From: Methylorubrum suomiense
GTDB lineage: Bacteria; Pseudomonadota; Alphaproteobacteria; Rhizobiales; Beijerinckiaceae
Direction of reading: 5' to 3'
Assembly (NCBI RefSeq): GCF_022179765.1
Contig: NZ_BPRE01000003.1
Coordinates: 248,001 to 312,000 of the forward strand
Length of the DNA: 64,000 bases
Shown: in pieces, positions 51,432-61,500 of the stretch
Position numbering within the stretch: the stretch's first letter is position 1
How the letters are laid out: each line of letters starts with the position of its first letter
Notes under the pieces: model-generated
Database searches by the model: none
Told to the model about the DNA's origin: nothing
What the model saw: the letters and a program-made list of their open reading frames with translations, nothing else
Position numbers and translations under genes: made by a program

Positions 51432-51959
51432 TCAGGCCGCGGCCTTGCGGCGTCCGCCGGTCTTGCGGCCCTCGCCGGTTCCGCTCTTGCGCGAGGACGG
51501 CGCCGGGGCGGATTCCTCGACTTCCGCCGTGTCCTCGACGGCGGGCTTGCGGCGCTGCTGGCCGAGACCGAGATCCTTGGCGAGCGCCGAGCGGGCGGCC
51601 GAGTAATTCGCCGAAACGGTCGGATAATCGGACGGCAGGCCGTAGCGGCGGCGATAACCCTCGATGTCCAGACCATGCGTGGTCAGGTGGCGCTTGAGCG
51701 TCTTGTACGGCTTGCCGTCGATGAAGGAGATCAGCGCATCAGGCGTGATCGATTTCTTGATCTGCGCGGCGGAGGGCTTCTCGATCTCTTCTTCCTTTGG
51801 GGCCTGCGGCGCGGACAGGGAGGTCAAGGCCGCGTGCACTTGCCCGATCAGGGCCGCGAGTTCGGCCGAAGGGAGAGAATTGTTCGAGACATAGGCCGAG
51901 ACGAGATCCGCCGCGAGTTCGACACGATCGAGTTGAGGTGCCTGATTGGTTTCCGACAT
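51432..51959 (-). CDS. mucR: MucR/Ros family transcriptional regulator
   Basis: 175 residues from ATG 51959, preceded by AGGAATAGCAGC. N-terminal helices (LAADLVSAYVSNNSLPSAEL) are followed by the MucR core: ITPDALISFIDGKPYKTLKR, HLTTHGLDIEGYRRRYGLPS, DYPTVSANYSAARSALAKDL. The zinc-finger region lacks the first Cys (SFIDG where CLEDG is typical), as in some rhizobial MucR. The C-terminus is a basic Arg/Lys-rich tail (RKSGTGEGRKTGGRRKAAA). MucR silences polysaccharide, motility and virulence genes at A+T-rich DNA. Autoregulation from the long 5' leader is likely. Confidence 0.92.
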   Translation of the reverse strand: MSETNQAPQLDRVELAADLVSAYVSNNSLPSAELAALIGQVHAALTSLSAPQAPKEEEIEKPSAAQIKKSITPDALISFIDGKPYKTLKRHLTTHGLDIEGYRRRYGLPSDYPTVSANYSAARSALAKDLGLGQQRRKPAVEDTAEVEESAPAPSSRKSGTGEGRKTGGRRKAAA

Positions 51960-52305
51960 GCTGCTATTCCTGATTTGCCCCACGATGTTCGGAGTATAAG
52001 GATTATCGGATAGTTCAAGTGGGTTTCCGGGGATTTTCCCAGGAAGTGATTGCAAAAATCGAGAAATCGAACGGTTTAGGGTCACAATTCATACGAACAG
52101 GTCGGTTGCGACGCCTCGTTCGAGGGGTTCAAGAGGTTCTGTGCAAGCTGAGGTGTGATTGAGACGAAGTCGCGCGTCACTTGATTCGGACAGATCACGC
52201 GTTTGTGAAGAGGTCTTGTCGCCCAGAGTGGGTTGGACCAAGCATCGCGATTGAGATTGCCGATATTCCTGCCGTACAGGGCTCCCCGCCGATCTTGCGA
52301 GCCGT
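51960..52305. other. Leader region of mucR, A+T-richer
   Basis: 346 bases from 51960 to 52305, locally lower in G+C (around 52080-52260). It probably holds the mucR promoter/operator; MucR proteins bind A+T-rich sites such as this. No gene, repeat or clear hexamers were found. Confidence 0.4.
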
Positions 52306-52722
52306 TCAGAAACCGAAAGCCGACTGGGCCGCTTGCGGCTCTTGAACGGGGCGGGGGCGTGTGCGGTGCCGCGTCTCCGGCTCGGGCAGGCTGCAGCGGT
52401 AGACCACGGCGTCCGGCGGCCCCAGGGTCGCGTGCAGCGGCACCGTCACGGTGTCGCCCGAGAAGCGCCAGTGGCGGGTCCCGCGATCCCAGTAGAGCCA
52501 CACGGTGGTGTCGTGGCCGCGCACATCGAACACCGCCGCCCGCTTCGACAGGGCCCGCAGGGTGCGCGGCTCGTACAGGCCCTTGCGCCGATAGGCCTCG
52601 CGCGATGCCGCATCCTGGCGTTCGACGAAGGTGTTCTGGACGATCTGGAGCGTCGCCCCGGGCTTGCGCAGGAACTTTTTGAAATCGCTCAAGGATCGCA
52701 AGACCACGGGCATGGCACTCAT
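52306..52722 (-). CDS. Conserved hypothetical protein (138 aa)
   Basis: 138 residues from ATG 52722; the internal ATG 52713 has better Shine-Dalgarno spacing (ACAGGA). It contains a basic N-terminal helix (LSDFKKFLRKPGATLQIVQN), a folded central part (AVFDVRGHDTTVWLYWDRGT, WRFSGDTVTVPLHATL), and a disordered Pro/Arg tail. I do not recognise a family. Its 3' end abuts the mucR leader. Confidence 0.6.
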   Translation of the reverse strand: MSAMPVVLRSLSDFKKFLRKPGATLQIVQNTFVERQDAASREAYRRKGLYEPRTLRALSKRAAVFDVRGHDTTVWLYWDRGTRHWRFSGDTVTVPLHATLGPPDAVVYRCSLPEPETRHRTRPRPVQEPQAAQSAFGF

Positions 52723-52948
52723 CCTGTCGTCAAGTCACGGACTCGCTCTTCATTGTGCGATGCAGCTTCAATGACTCGGATGACGGTTGTGTCCTGCGCA
52801 AAAAGACTCCGGGTGAGGATATCCACGGGAATCGTCTGCGGTCCACAGGACTCTGCTGCGGCGCCCGGGTCGGCGCCGACCGACAGGGGCCGGGCGATCG
52901 TCTCGCGCCGCCTTGACCCGCGGACGGGCCTCGGGCGTTTAGGTCCCT

Positions 52949-54124
52949 ATGTTGCTCACCTTCTTCACGAGCCTGCGCGAGGCCCGCGTTCCGGTCACGC
53001 TGCGCGAATATCTGACCCTGCTCCAGGCGATGGAGCGGGATCTCGCCGAGAAGCGCGTCGAGGAATTCTACTTCCTCGCCCGCACCGTGCTCGTGAAGGA
53101 CGAGGCCCATCTCGATCGGTTCGATCGGGTCTTCGCCACGGTGTTCAAGGGGCTCGAGACTTTGGGCGAGGCGGTGGAGCCCTCAGCCATTCCCGAGGAG
53201 TGGTTGAGGAAGCTCGCGGAGAAGTACCTCACCGAGGAGGAGAAGGCCGAGTTGAAGGCGCTCGGCTGGGACAATCTGTTCGAGACCTTGAAGCAGCGCC
53301 TCGCCGAGCAGCGGGAGCGCCATCAGGGCGGCTCGAAATGGATCGGCACCGGCGGCACCTCCCCCTTCGGCGCCTACGGTTACAACCCGGAGGGCATCCG
53401 CATCGGCCAGGACGGCAACCGCAATTTCCGCGCGGTGAAGGTGTGGGACAAGCGCGAGTTCAAGGATCTCGACGACACCCGCGAACTCGGCACCCGGTCC
53501 ATGCGGGTGGCGCTGCGGCGCCTACGCCGCTTCGCCCGCACCGGCGCGGCCGACGAGCTCGACCTCGACGGCACGATCCGCGAGAGCGCCCGCAAGGGCT
53601 TCATCGACGTGAAGCTGCGGCCGGAGCGGCGCAATGCCGTGAAGGTGCTGCTGTTCCTCGATGTCGGCGGCTCGATGGATTGGCACGTGGAACTGGCCGA
53701 GGAACTGTTCTCCGCCGCCCGCTCCGAGTTCAAGCACTTCGCCCATTTCTACTTCCACAACTGCCCCTACGAGGCGGTGTGGACGGAGAACCGCCGCCGG
53801 CACGAGGAGCGCATCCCGCTGCAGGACGTGATCCGCACCTATCCGTCGGATTATCGGGTGGTGTTCGTGGGCGACGCCTCCATGAGCCCCTACGAGATCG
53901 CCCATCCAGGCGGCTCGGTGGAGCATTGGAACGAGGAGGCCGGCGCGGTCTGGATGCAGCGGGTGCTCGACCACTTCGCGAAGGCGGTCTGGCTCAATCC
54001 GATCCCGGCGGAGAACTGGCCTTATACCCAGTCGATCGGCATGGTCCGCCGCCTGATGTCCGACCGCATGTTTCCGCTGACGCTGGAAGGCCTCGACGGC
54101 GCGATGCGGGCGCTGCTGCGCTGA
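52949..54124 (+). CDS. VWA domain protein, CoxE-like
   Basis: 391 residues. The N-terminal region (LTFFTSLREARVPVTLREYL, FYFLARTVLVKDE) is the CoxE-type, and the VWA domain opens with VKVLLFLDVGGSMDWHVELA, where D-x-G-x-S is the metal ion site. AHFYFHNCPYEAVWTENR is further along. CoxE proteins assist maturation of metalloenzymes such as carbon monoxide dehydrogenase together with a MoxR ATPase; a partner is not present here. It is convergent with the ferredoxin gene, with a terminator between them. Confidence 0.88.
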   Translation: MLLTFFTSLREARVPVTLREYLTLLQAMERDLAEKRVEEFYFLARTVLVKDEAHLDRFDRVFATVFKGLETLGEAVEPSAIPEEWLRKLAEKYLTEEEKAELKALGWDNLFETLKQRLAEQRERHQGGSKWIGTGGTSPFGAYGYNPEGIRIGQDGNRNFRAVKVWDKREFKDLDDTRELGTRSMRVALRRLRRFARTGAADELDLDGTIRESARKGFIDVKLRPERRNAVKVLLFLDVGGSMDWHVELAEELFSAARSEFKHFAHFYFHNCPYEAVWTENRRRHEERIPLQDVIRTYPSDYRVVFVGDASMSPYEIAHPGGSVEHWNEEAGAVWMQRVLDHFAKAVWLNPIPAENWPYTQSIGMVRRLMSDRMFPLTLEGLDGAMRALLR

Positions 54125-54159
54125 ATCCAGCGGCGGGCGGGACGCCCTTTGCCCGGGTG

Positions 54160-54176
54160 CCGGGGCCGCGCCCCGG
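54160..54176 (+). terminator. Terminator-like hairpin after VWA gene
   Basis: CCGGGGC (54160-54166) and GCCCCGG (54170-54176) pair across CGC, followed by TCTTCC. Short T run; works best for the plus-strand gene and lies between convergent genes. Confidence 0.55.
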
Positions 54177-54273
54177 TCTTCCGTCAATCAGGGCTCAGCC
54201 CTGGACCTGCCGAAGGGCTCGTCCTTCGGGAGCCCGTTACACAGTCGCCTTAACTCTGCCGCTACCCTTGCTG

Positions 54274-54594
54274 CTACCCTTGCCGCGCGGGAGTCTTGAG
54301 GGTCAGGCCGTCGAGGTCGGAGGTGACGCGGATCTGGCAGGAGAGCCGCGAGGTGGCGCGCACGTCGGAGGCGAAATCGAGCATGTCCTGCTCCATCGGC
54401 TCGGCCGGGCCGACCTTCTCGGCCCAGTCCTCGTCGACATAGACGTGGCAGGTCGCGCAGGCGCAGGCGCCGCCGCACTCGGCGTCGATGCCGGGCACGT
54501 TGTTGCGGATCGCCGTCTCCATCACGGTCGAACCGACTTCGCCGTCGATGGTACGGGCCGTACCGGCGTGATCGACGAAGGTGATCTTGGGCAT
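54274..54594 (-). CDS. [2Fe-2S] ferredoxin, adrenodoxin type
   Basis: 106 residues. [18 protein letters not shown] is followed by the ligand motif [16 protein letters not shown]40-x5-C46-x2-C49 and C86 in LSCQIRV, the vertebrate-type/ISC ferredoxin arrangement. It transfers electrons, for instance to P450 or to the Isc machinery or other oxygenases. No adjacent reductase or P450 is visible. Monocistronic on the minus strand. Confidence 0.93.
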   Translation of the reverse strand: MPKITFVDHAGTARTIDGEVGSTVMETAIRNNVPGIDAECGGACACATCHVYVDEDWAEKVGPAEPMEQDMLDFASDVRATSRLSCQIRVTSDLDGLTLKTPARQG

Positions 54595-54723
54595 GCCTAG
54601 CTCCGGGAGCGTCTTCCGCGCCGCGTGCGCGTTCCGACGGTTGGCGACTGCTTGAGGGCCGACGCGCCAGAATGCAAGCTGCGAGATGGACGCGTCGGTC
54701 CGCGGGAAACGCGCCCGGCGGCG

Positions 54724-55092
54724 TCAGGTGCCGGATGAGGGAGCAAGGGACGGCGGAGTCGGTGTCGCCCCCTCCTCCGCGATCAGGGCGAGCGTGGCCG
54801 CGACGGCGGCCTCGAGCTCCGGCAGGTCCGGCGCTCCGGTCCCGGCCCGCAGGCTCGTCTCCACCGCGGCGCTTGCGGCGGCCACGCGGGCGGCCCCGAC
54901 GCCGAGGGCCGCGCCCTTCAGGGTATGGGCGAGATCGGCCCGGTCCGCATCCGGCTGCTCCGCTGCGGCGATCGCCGGCATCAGGCGCCGGCATTGCTCG
55001 ACGAACAGGCCCAGCACCTCCTGGGCGAGGTCGGGATCGCCGAAGGTCTGCGCGGTCAGGTGCTCGCGGTCGATCAGGGGGTGGCTGCTCAT
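54724..55092 (-). CDS. Hpt (histidine phosphotransfer) domain protein
   Basis: 122 residues, one Hpt helical bundle. The phospho-His motif is LAHTLKGAALGVGA with H56; helix packing residues LFVEQCRRLMPAIAAAEQ precede it. It carries phosphate between a receiver and another receiver or kinase in a phosphorelay. No adjacent kinase; the sensor and receiver pair at 8-10 kb are possible but unproven partners. The tail is Pro/Ser-rich. Confidence 0.85.
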   Translation of the reverse strand: MSSHPLIDREHLTAQTFGDPDLAQEVLGLFVEQCRRLMPAIAAAEQPDADRADLAHTLKGAALGVGAARVAAASAAVETSLRAGTGAPDLPELEAAVAATLALIAEEGATPTPPSLAPSSGT

Positions 55093-55579
55093 GTCCGGTC
55101 TCGTGCCGCCTCGTCACGGCCTTTTCGGGGGGATCTCGAGCCCGCGGTGGGGCCCGGCATCCGCGAACGCGTCGGTCCCCGGGCCCATCGCCTGTGGGCG
55201 ACGGAGGCTATCCACAGCGCAGGGCCGTGCGGGGCGTACCGGTTTAACCCCCGTCGCGTCAGAGTTCGAAGCGGTCGCCCCCTGCCCGGCTCCGGCTTGG
55301 TAACCATTCCGTTAAGGTTTTATGGGGGCTCCGGCCGGTCCGGGTATCCGGAGCGGGACCTGCAGGACTAAGGTGCCCCGGTCAAACGGGTAAATCCGTC
55401 TTCGCTGCGGAGGCCCGCGACGGGTGCTTCCAAGGCCGGACGGCGTTGCGGGCGGTCGATCGACGGCGATCCCTTCGTCGCCGATCGCCCCGCGGCGGGG
55501 GACGGCGGGCATCCGCCGGGCGCGGTGATCGCGACCATCGGTCGAGATCGCCGCAGGGTGAGTACAACGAGGCGTTTGC
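55093..55579. other. Divergent intergenic region upstream of the giant scaffold gene
   Basis: 487 bases. Contains TTAA half-sites (GGTTTAACCC near 55243 and CCGTTAAGG near 55311) but no full TTAA-N7-TTAA. It probably holds the promoters of both the Hpt gene and the scaffold gene; clear hexamers not seen. No gene. Confidence 0.4.
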
Positions 55580-58500
55580 ATGGCCACCGACAAGAAGCTG
55601 AAGGATCCGGCGGAGGCTGCCCTCTCCGCGATCGAGCAGGCTTTGAATCTGGACATCCCGACGGCGGGCGACGCCGCCCGCGTCGAGCCGCGGCTGCCCG
55701 ATGTCGGCGACAACGATCCCCTCTCCGATCCGCTGGCCGAGGCGTATGGGCGGCGCATCCCGAACCTCGATCTCGACCATCTGGGCGAGCTGCCTCCGCC
55801 CGAGCGCGGGCGCTCCCGTCGGGAAGGCGGTCTGCTGCCGCCCGACCGCTCGCTCGTGGCCAACGACGATCGCCAGAACATCGGCATCCTGCAGCAGACG
55901 CTGCGGGTGCGTCCCTCGCGTAAGCCCTACATCGTCGCCGGCATCGCCTCCCTCCTCTGGCTGGGCGGCCTCGTGGCGCTCGCTTGGAACCAGTCGGGCG
56001 GCGACCTCAAGGCCTTCGTGACCGGGCTCACCGCGCTCCAGGGGGCGGTGGTGGCGACCGCCATCGCCGGGCCGATCGTGCTGTTCCTGATCACCGCGAT
56101 GCTGGCGGTGCGCGCCCACGAGATGCGCCTCGTCGCCCGCGCCGTCGGCGAGGTGGCCATTCGCCTGGCGGAGCCCGAGAGCTTCTCCACCGACGCTGTC
56201 CTGACCATGTCGCAGACGGTGCGCCGCGAGGTCGCCGCCGTCGGCGATGGCGTCGAGCGGGCGCTGGCGCGGGCCGGCGAACTCGAGACGCTGGTGCGCG
56301 GCGAGATCTCCACCCTGGAGCGGGCCTATTCGGACAACGAGATCCGCATCCGCACCCTCGTCGACGAGCTCGTCGCGCAGCGCGAGTCGATCGTGGCCAA
56401 TGCCGACCGGGTGCGCGGCGCCATTGCCGGCTCGCACGAGAACCTGTCGAGCGAACTCGACGGCGCGGCCGAGCGGATCGTCGCGGCGATCAACGGCGCG
56501 GGCGAGCGGGTCACCGGCGCCCTCGACGCCCGCAGCGACGCCATCACCGCCGCCCTGGGCGAGGTCGGGGAGCGGGTGGTCGGCAACGTCTCGACCCGCG
56601 GCGACGACCTCGTGCGCCAGCTCGAGGCCACCAGCGCGGGCGTGCGCGGCGGGCTCGAGACCATCGGCACGAACCTCACCGTCTCGCTGCAGCAGCGCGC
56701 CGACGAGGTGACCGAGGCCTTCGAGCGCACGGGTGGGGCGCTCACCCGCACCCTCGCCGACAATGCCGGCGCGGTGGCCAAGTCCCTGGCCGAGACCGGC
56801 ACGACGCTGATCGAGGCCCTCGACCGCCAGGGCGGCAGCGTGCGCGAGACCTTCGAGCGCTCGGCCAAGGGCCTGGAGGAGACCTTCCTCTCCCGGGGCA
56901 CCGAACTGACCGACCGCTTCGCCCAGACCGGCGGCGAGATCACCGCCCGCTTCGCCGAGACCGGCGAGGGCTTGCGCCGCCAATTCGCCGCCACCGGCAC
57001 CGGCATCGCCGAGGATATCACCGCCCGCGGCGCCACCCTGCGCGCCGAGATCGAGATCGCCGGCGCCGGCGTGTCCGAACTCATCGAGGGCCGCGGCCGC
57101 GATGCCCAGGCGGCCCTGGCGCTCGCCGCCGGCAGCGTCGCCCAGGACTTTTCCACCCGGGCGGAACGCAGCCGCGACGAGCTGCTCGCGGCGGCGGCGA
57201 AGGCTGCCGAGACCGTGGACGGCCGCGGCGGCGAGCTCGCCGGCCGGATCGAGGCCCTCGCCGGCCGCCTCGACGAGACCATCGCGGTGCGGGGCACCGC
57301 CCTCGCCTCGGGCCTCGACGGCACCGCCGAGCGCGTCGCCGGGCTGATGACGACCCACGCCGCCCAGGCCACCGCCCAAGTCGAGCAGGCCCTCGCCGGC
57401 CTCGGCCAGGGCTTCGCCGTGCAGGCCGACCGCACCGCCGAGACCCTGCGCGAGACCGTCGAGCGCCTCGGCACCGATTTCACCGCCCAGGCCGGCAGCG
57501 CGGGCGAGGGCATCCGCCTCGGCGCGGAGGCGACGGCCGTTGCCCTCGCCGCCAGCGTCGCGGAGGTGGAGAGCCGCCTGCGCGTGGCCGCCGAAGCCGC
57601 CGCGGCCCTGCTCGCCGCCGGCACGACCGAATCCGCCGATCGCCTCGTCCGCGTCTCGGACGAGACCGCCGGTGTGGCCCGCGACCGGGCCGCGGAGATG
57701 GCCGGACGCCTCGCCGAGGCCGGCGAAGCCCTGCGCCGCGCCGCCGACGAGGCGGCCGCCGCCGTCGCCGCACGCTCGACCGACATGGTCGTCGGTTTCC
57801 GCGGCGCCGCCGACGGTATCGGCGGCGAGCTGACCGCCCGCGCCGAGGCCGCCGTGCAGAGCCTGCGCGACGTGCTGCTCCGCGTCACCGACGAATTGTC
57901 TGCCCGCAGCACCGAGGCGACCGGTGCCCTGGCACTGGCAGCCGGCCATGCCGGCGGCGAGATCAGCGCCCGTACCGACCAGTCGCTACAGGCCCTGCGC
58001 GACGCCCTGCGCCAGGCCGGCGAGGATCTGTCGGCCCGTAGCGCCGAGGCCACCGGCTCGCTCTCGCTCGTGGCTGGTCAGGCCGGCGGGGAGATCGCGG
58101 CCCGCACCGAGCGGGCGGCGGGCGAGCTGCGCGCCCTCCTGCGGCAGGTCGCCGACGACATCGCCGCCCGCGGCGCGGAAGCGACCGGCCTCCTCGCCCT
58201 CACGGCGGGCCAAGCCGGCGGCGCCTTCGGCGATCGGGCCGAGCGCGCGGCCCAGGACCTTCGCGACCTCCTCGATCGGGTCTCGCAGGAGATCGCGGCC
58301 CGCGGCGACGAGGCCAGCGGCGCGCTCGCCCGCACCGCCGAACAGGTCGGCGCCGAGATCGGCGGTCGCACCGAGGCCTCGCTCCACAGCCTGCGCGAGA
58401 CGCTGGCCCGCGTCGGCGACGAATTGACCGCCCGCAGCACCGAGGCGAGTGCCGCTCTGGCCCGCACCGCCGAGCAGGTCGGCGGCGAGATGAACGGCCG

Positions 58501-61500
58501 CACCGACCAGACGCTCCACATCCTGCACGAGGCGCTGACCCGCCTCGGCGACGAGATCGCCGCCCGTGGCGAGGCGGTTTCCGGCGAGATCGCCCGCACC
58601 GCGCAGGGCGTGAGCGCCGATCTCACGGCCCGGCTCGGCGAGATGGAAGGCGCCTTCGGCACGCATGGCCGCGGCGCCGTCGGCCTCATCGGCCACCATT
58701 CGGACGAGGCCCGCGCCAAGCTCGAGGGCGCCGGCCGCGAGATCGTGCTCGCCATCACCGACCACGCCGCCCGCGTCGGCGATGCCCTCCACCGCAGCCA
58801 CGCCGCCTTCGCCGAGACCGCCGAGGGCCGCGCCCGGGCAGTGGACGACGTGCTCGGCAACCGCCTCGCCGCCCTGCAGGAGATCATCGCCCGCGGCGAC
58901 ATCCTCGCGGAGCGGATCGATGGCGGCGCCCGCGCACTGGGCGAGGCCGTGGACGGCCGTCTCTCCGAGATCGATCGCGCCATCGCCGTGCAGGGCCATT
59001 CGCTGGTCGCCGCCCTGTCCGAGCGCGAGCGCTCCGTGACCGAGACGGTGTCCGCGCGCATCGCCGAGATCGAAGCCCGCTCGGTCCGCCAAGCCGCCGA
59101 ACTCGGCGATGCCTTCGCGACGCTCGCGGGCCAGGTCGATGCCCAGATCGGGGCGCGGACCAACGCGCTCAACGAGGCGCTGGTGCTGCGGGCCGCCGAG
59201 ATCGCCCGCACCCTGTCGGAGGGCGACCGCGCGATCGGGCAATCCCTCGATCGCCGGGCCGCCGAGCTCGGCACGCATTTCGACCGGGCCGCGGACGATC
59301 TCGCCCGCCGCCTCGACGAGGGGGCCGGCCGCCTCGACACCGGCGTGCTCGCCCGCCTCGGTGCTCTCTGGGCCGCCCTGGACGAGCGCGCCCGCGAGCT
59401 CGACGAGAATTTCGGCGTCCAGGCCCTGGAGGCGGTGCGCCTGATCGAGACCCGGACCCGCGAAGTGGACGAGGCGCTGACCCGCCGCATCCGCGATCTC
59501 GTCGGGCTGATGGAGACCCGCAGCACCGGTACCGGCGAGGCTCTGACCGGCCAGATCGCGGCGATCGAGCGCCTGTTCGACGAGCGCGCCGAGGCCTTGT
59601 CGCGGGTGTTCGGCGAGCGTGGCGGTGCCGTCGCGGCCGATCTCGATCGCCGCGGCCAAGCGGTGGTGGACGGTCTCGGCCAAAGGCTGGCCGAGATCGG
59701 CGCCCTGCTCGATCAGGGCGGCGCCTCGCTCGGCGAACTGCTCGACCGGCGCGGCAGCACGCTCCTCGCCGGCCTGCGCGACCTCCTGACCCAGGCCGAC
59801 GGCCTGATCGGCGACGGCGACGGACGCCTGCGCGCCGCCCTCGACACGCATCGCGATGAGATCCGCTCCCTGCTCGATGGGCGCGGCGAGGAACTGCGCG
59901 GCCTCGTGGCCGAGGGCGCCGAGACCGTGCGCGGCCGCTTCGACCAGGGTCTGGCCGGCCTGCGCGCGACCCTCGACGAGCGCGCCCACCACGTTCAGGA
60001 CGTGCTCGACGGACGCGCGAGCGAGATCCGCGCCCTGCTCGACAGCCGCACGGCGGAGCTGCGCGGCCTCGTGGAGGGCGGCGAGTCCGGGATCCGCGGC
60101 GGCTTCGAAGCCGGTCTCGGCGCCCTGCGTCAAGCGCTCGACGAGCGCGCCCGCACCGTCCAGGACCTTCTGGAGAGCCGCACCGGCGAGATCCGGGCGC
60201 TGCTCGACGGCCATGTCGGCCGCCTCGACGAGACGTTCGAGGGCCGGATCGTGCCGCTGCAGGACAGTCTCACGGAAGGTGCCCGCACCCTCGTCGCCAC
60301 CCTCGAGGGCAGCCTGACCCGCGCGGCCGGCGAGGTCGATGCCCGCACGCAGGGCATCGCCACCCTGTTCGACCAGCGCCTCGGCGTGCTGGGCGAACTC
60401 GTGGACGGACGCGGCCTCGAGATCGCCCGCAATGTCGATAGCCGGGCGCAGGAACTGCGCGCCCTGTTCGAAGAGATCCACGCCACCCTCGACGCCCTGG
60501 TCGACGACCGCTCCACGGCCCTCACCGGCCGCCTCGACGCCCAGGCCAGGGCGATGGTCGCGGTGTTCGACGAGCGCATGAAGAGCCTCGACGGCCTCGT
60601 GGAGGGCCGCAGCGCCGCCTTCGCCCAGCTGGTCGCCAGCCAGGCGGATCTGCTCGGCCATTCGGTGGACGAGCGCAGTGCGGCCTTCACCGCCCGCATC
60701 GACGCCCGGCTGCGCGCCTTCGCCTCCGTGGTGGCGAGCCGCGCCGACGCCCTGGCCGAGGCCTTCGACGAGCGCCAGGAGGCCTATGCCGCCATGGTCG
60801 ACGGCGGCACCGCCCGGATGGTCGCGACGCTCGACGAACGCACGCGGCAACAGGCGGCCCACGACGCGGAGCTGCGCCAGCGCCACGACGCCTTCGCGGC
60901 CCTGGTCGAGGGGGGCACCACCCGGATCGCCGAAGCGCTGGACGAGCGGGCTCAGCGTCAGGCCGCTCTGGTCGAGGCCGCAACCGCTCGGATCGCTGCG
61001 GTCCTCGACGAGCGCCATGCCGGCCTCGCCGACACCCTCGGCGAGCGCCAGACCGCCTTCGCGTCGCTGGTCGAGACCGGGACGGGCCGGATGGTCGCGG
61101 CCCTGGACGACCGCACCGAGCGTCAGGCCGCCGCGATCGAGGCTGGCACCGCCCGCATCGCCGCGGCGCTCGACGAGCGCGCTGAGCGCCATGCGCGCCT
61201 CGACGCCGCCCTCATGGAGCGCCACGACGCCTTCGCGTCGCTGGTCGAGACCGGGACGGGCCGGATCGTCTCGGCCCTGGACGAGCGGGTCGAGCGTCAG
61301 GCCAGCTTCGACGCCGCCCTGGGCGAGCGTCAGCAGGCCTTCGCGGCCCTGGTCGAGAATGGCACGGGCCGGATGGTCGCGGCCCTGGACGAGCGCGCCA
61401 AGCGGCATGCCGCCCTGGCCCAGGCCCATGCCGAGGCCCTGGGGGCGGTGCTCGACCAGCGCAACGCCGCACTCTCCCGCCTCCTCGACGGGCCGGCGGC

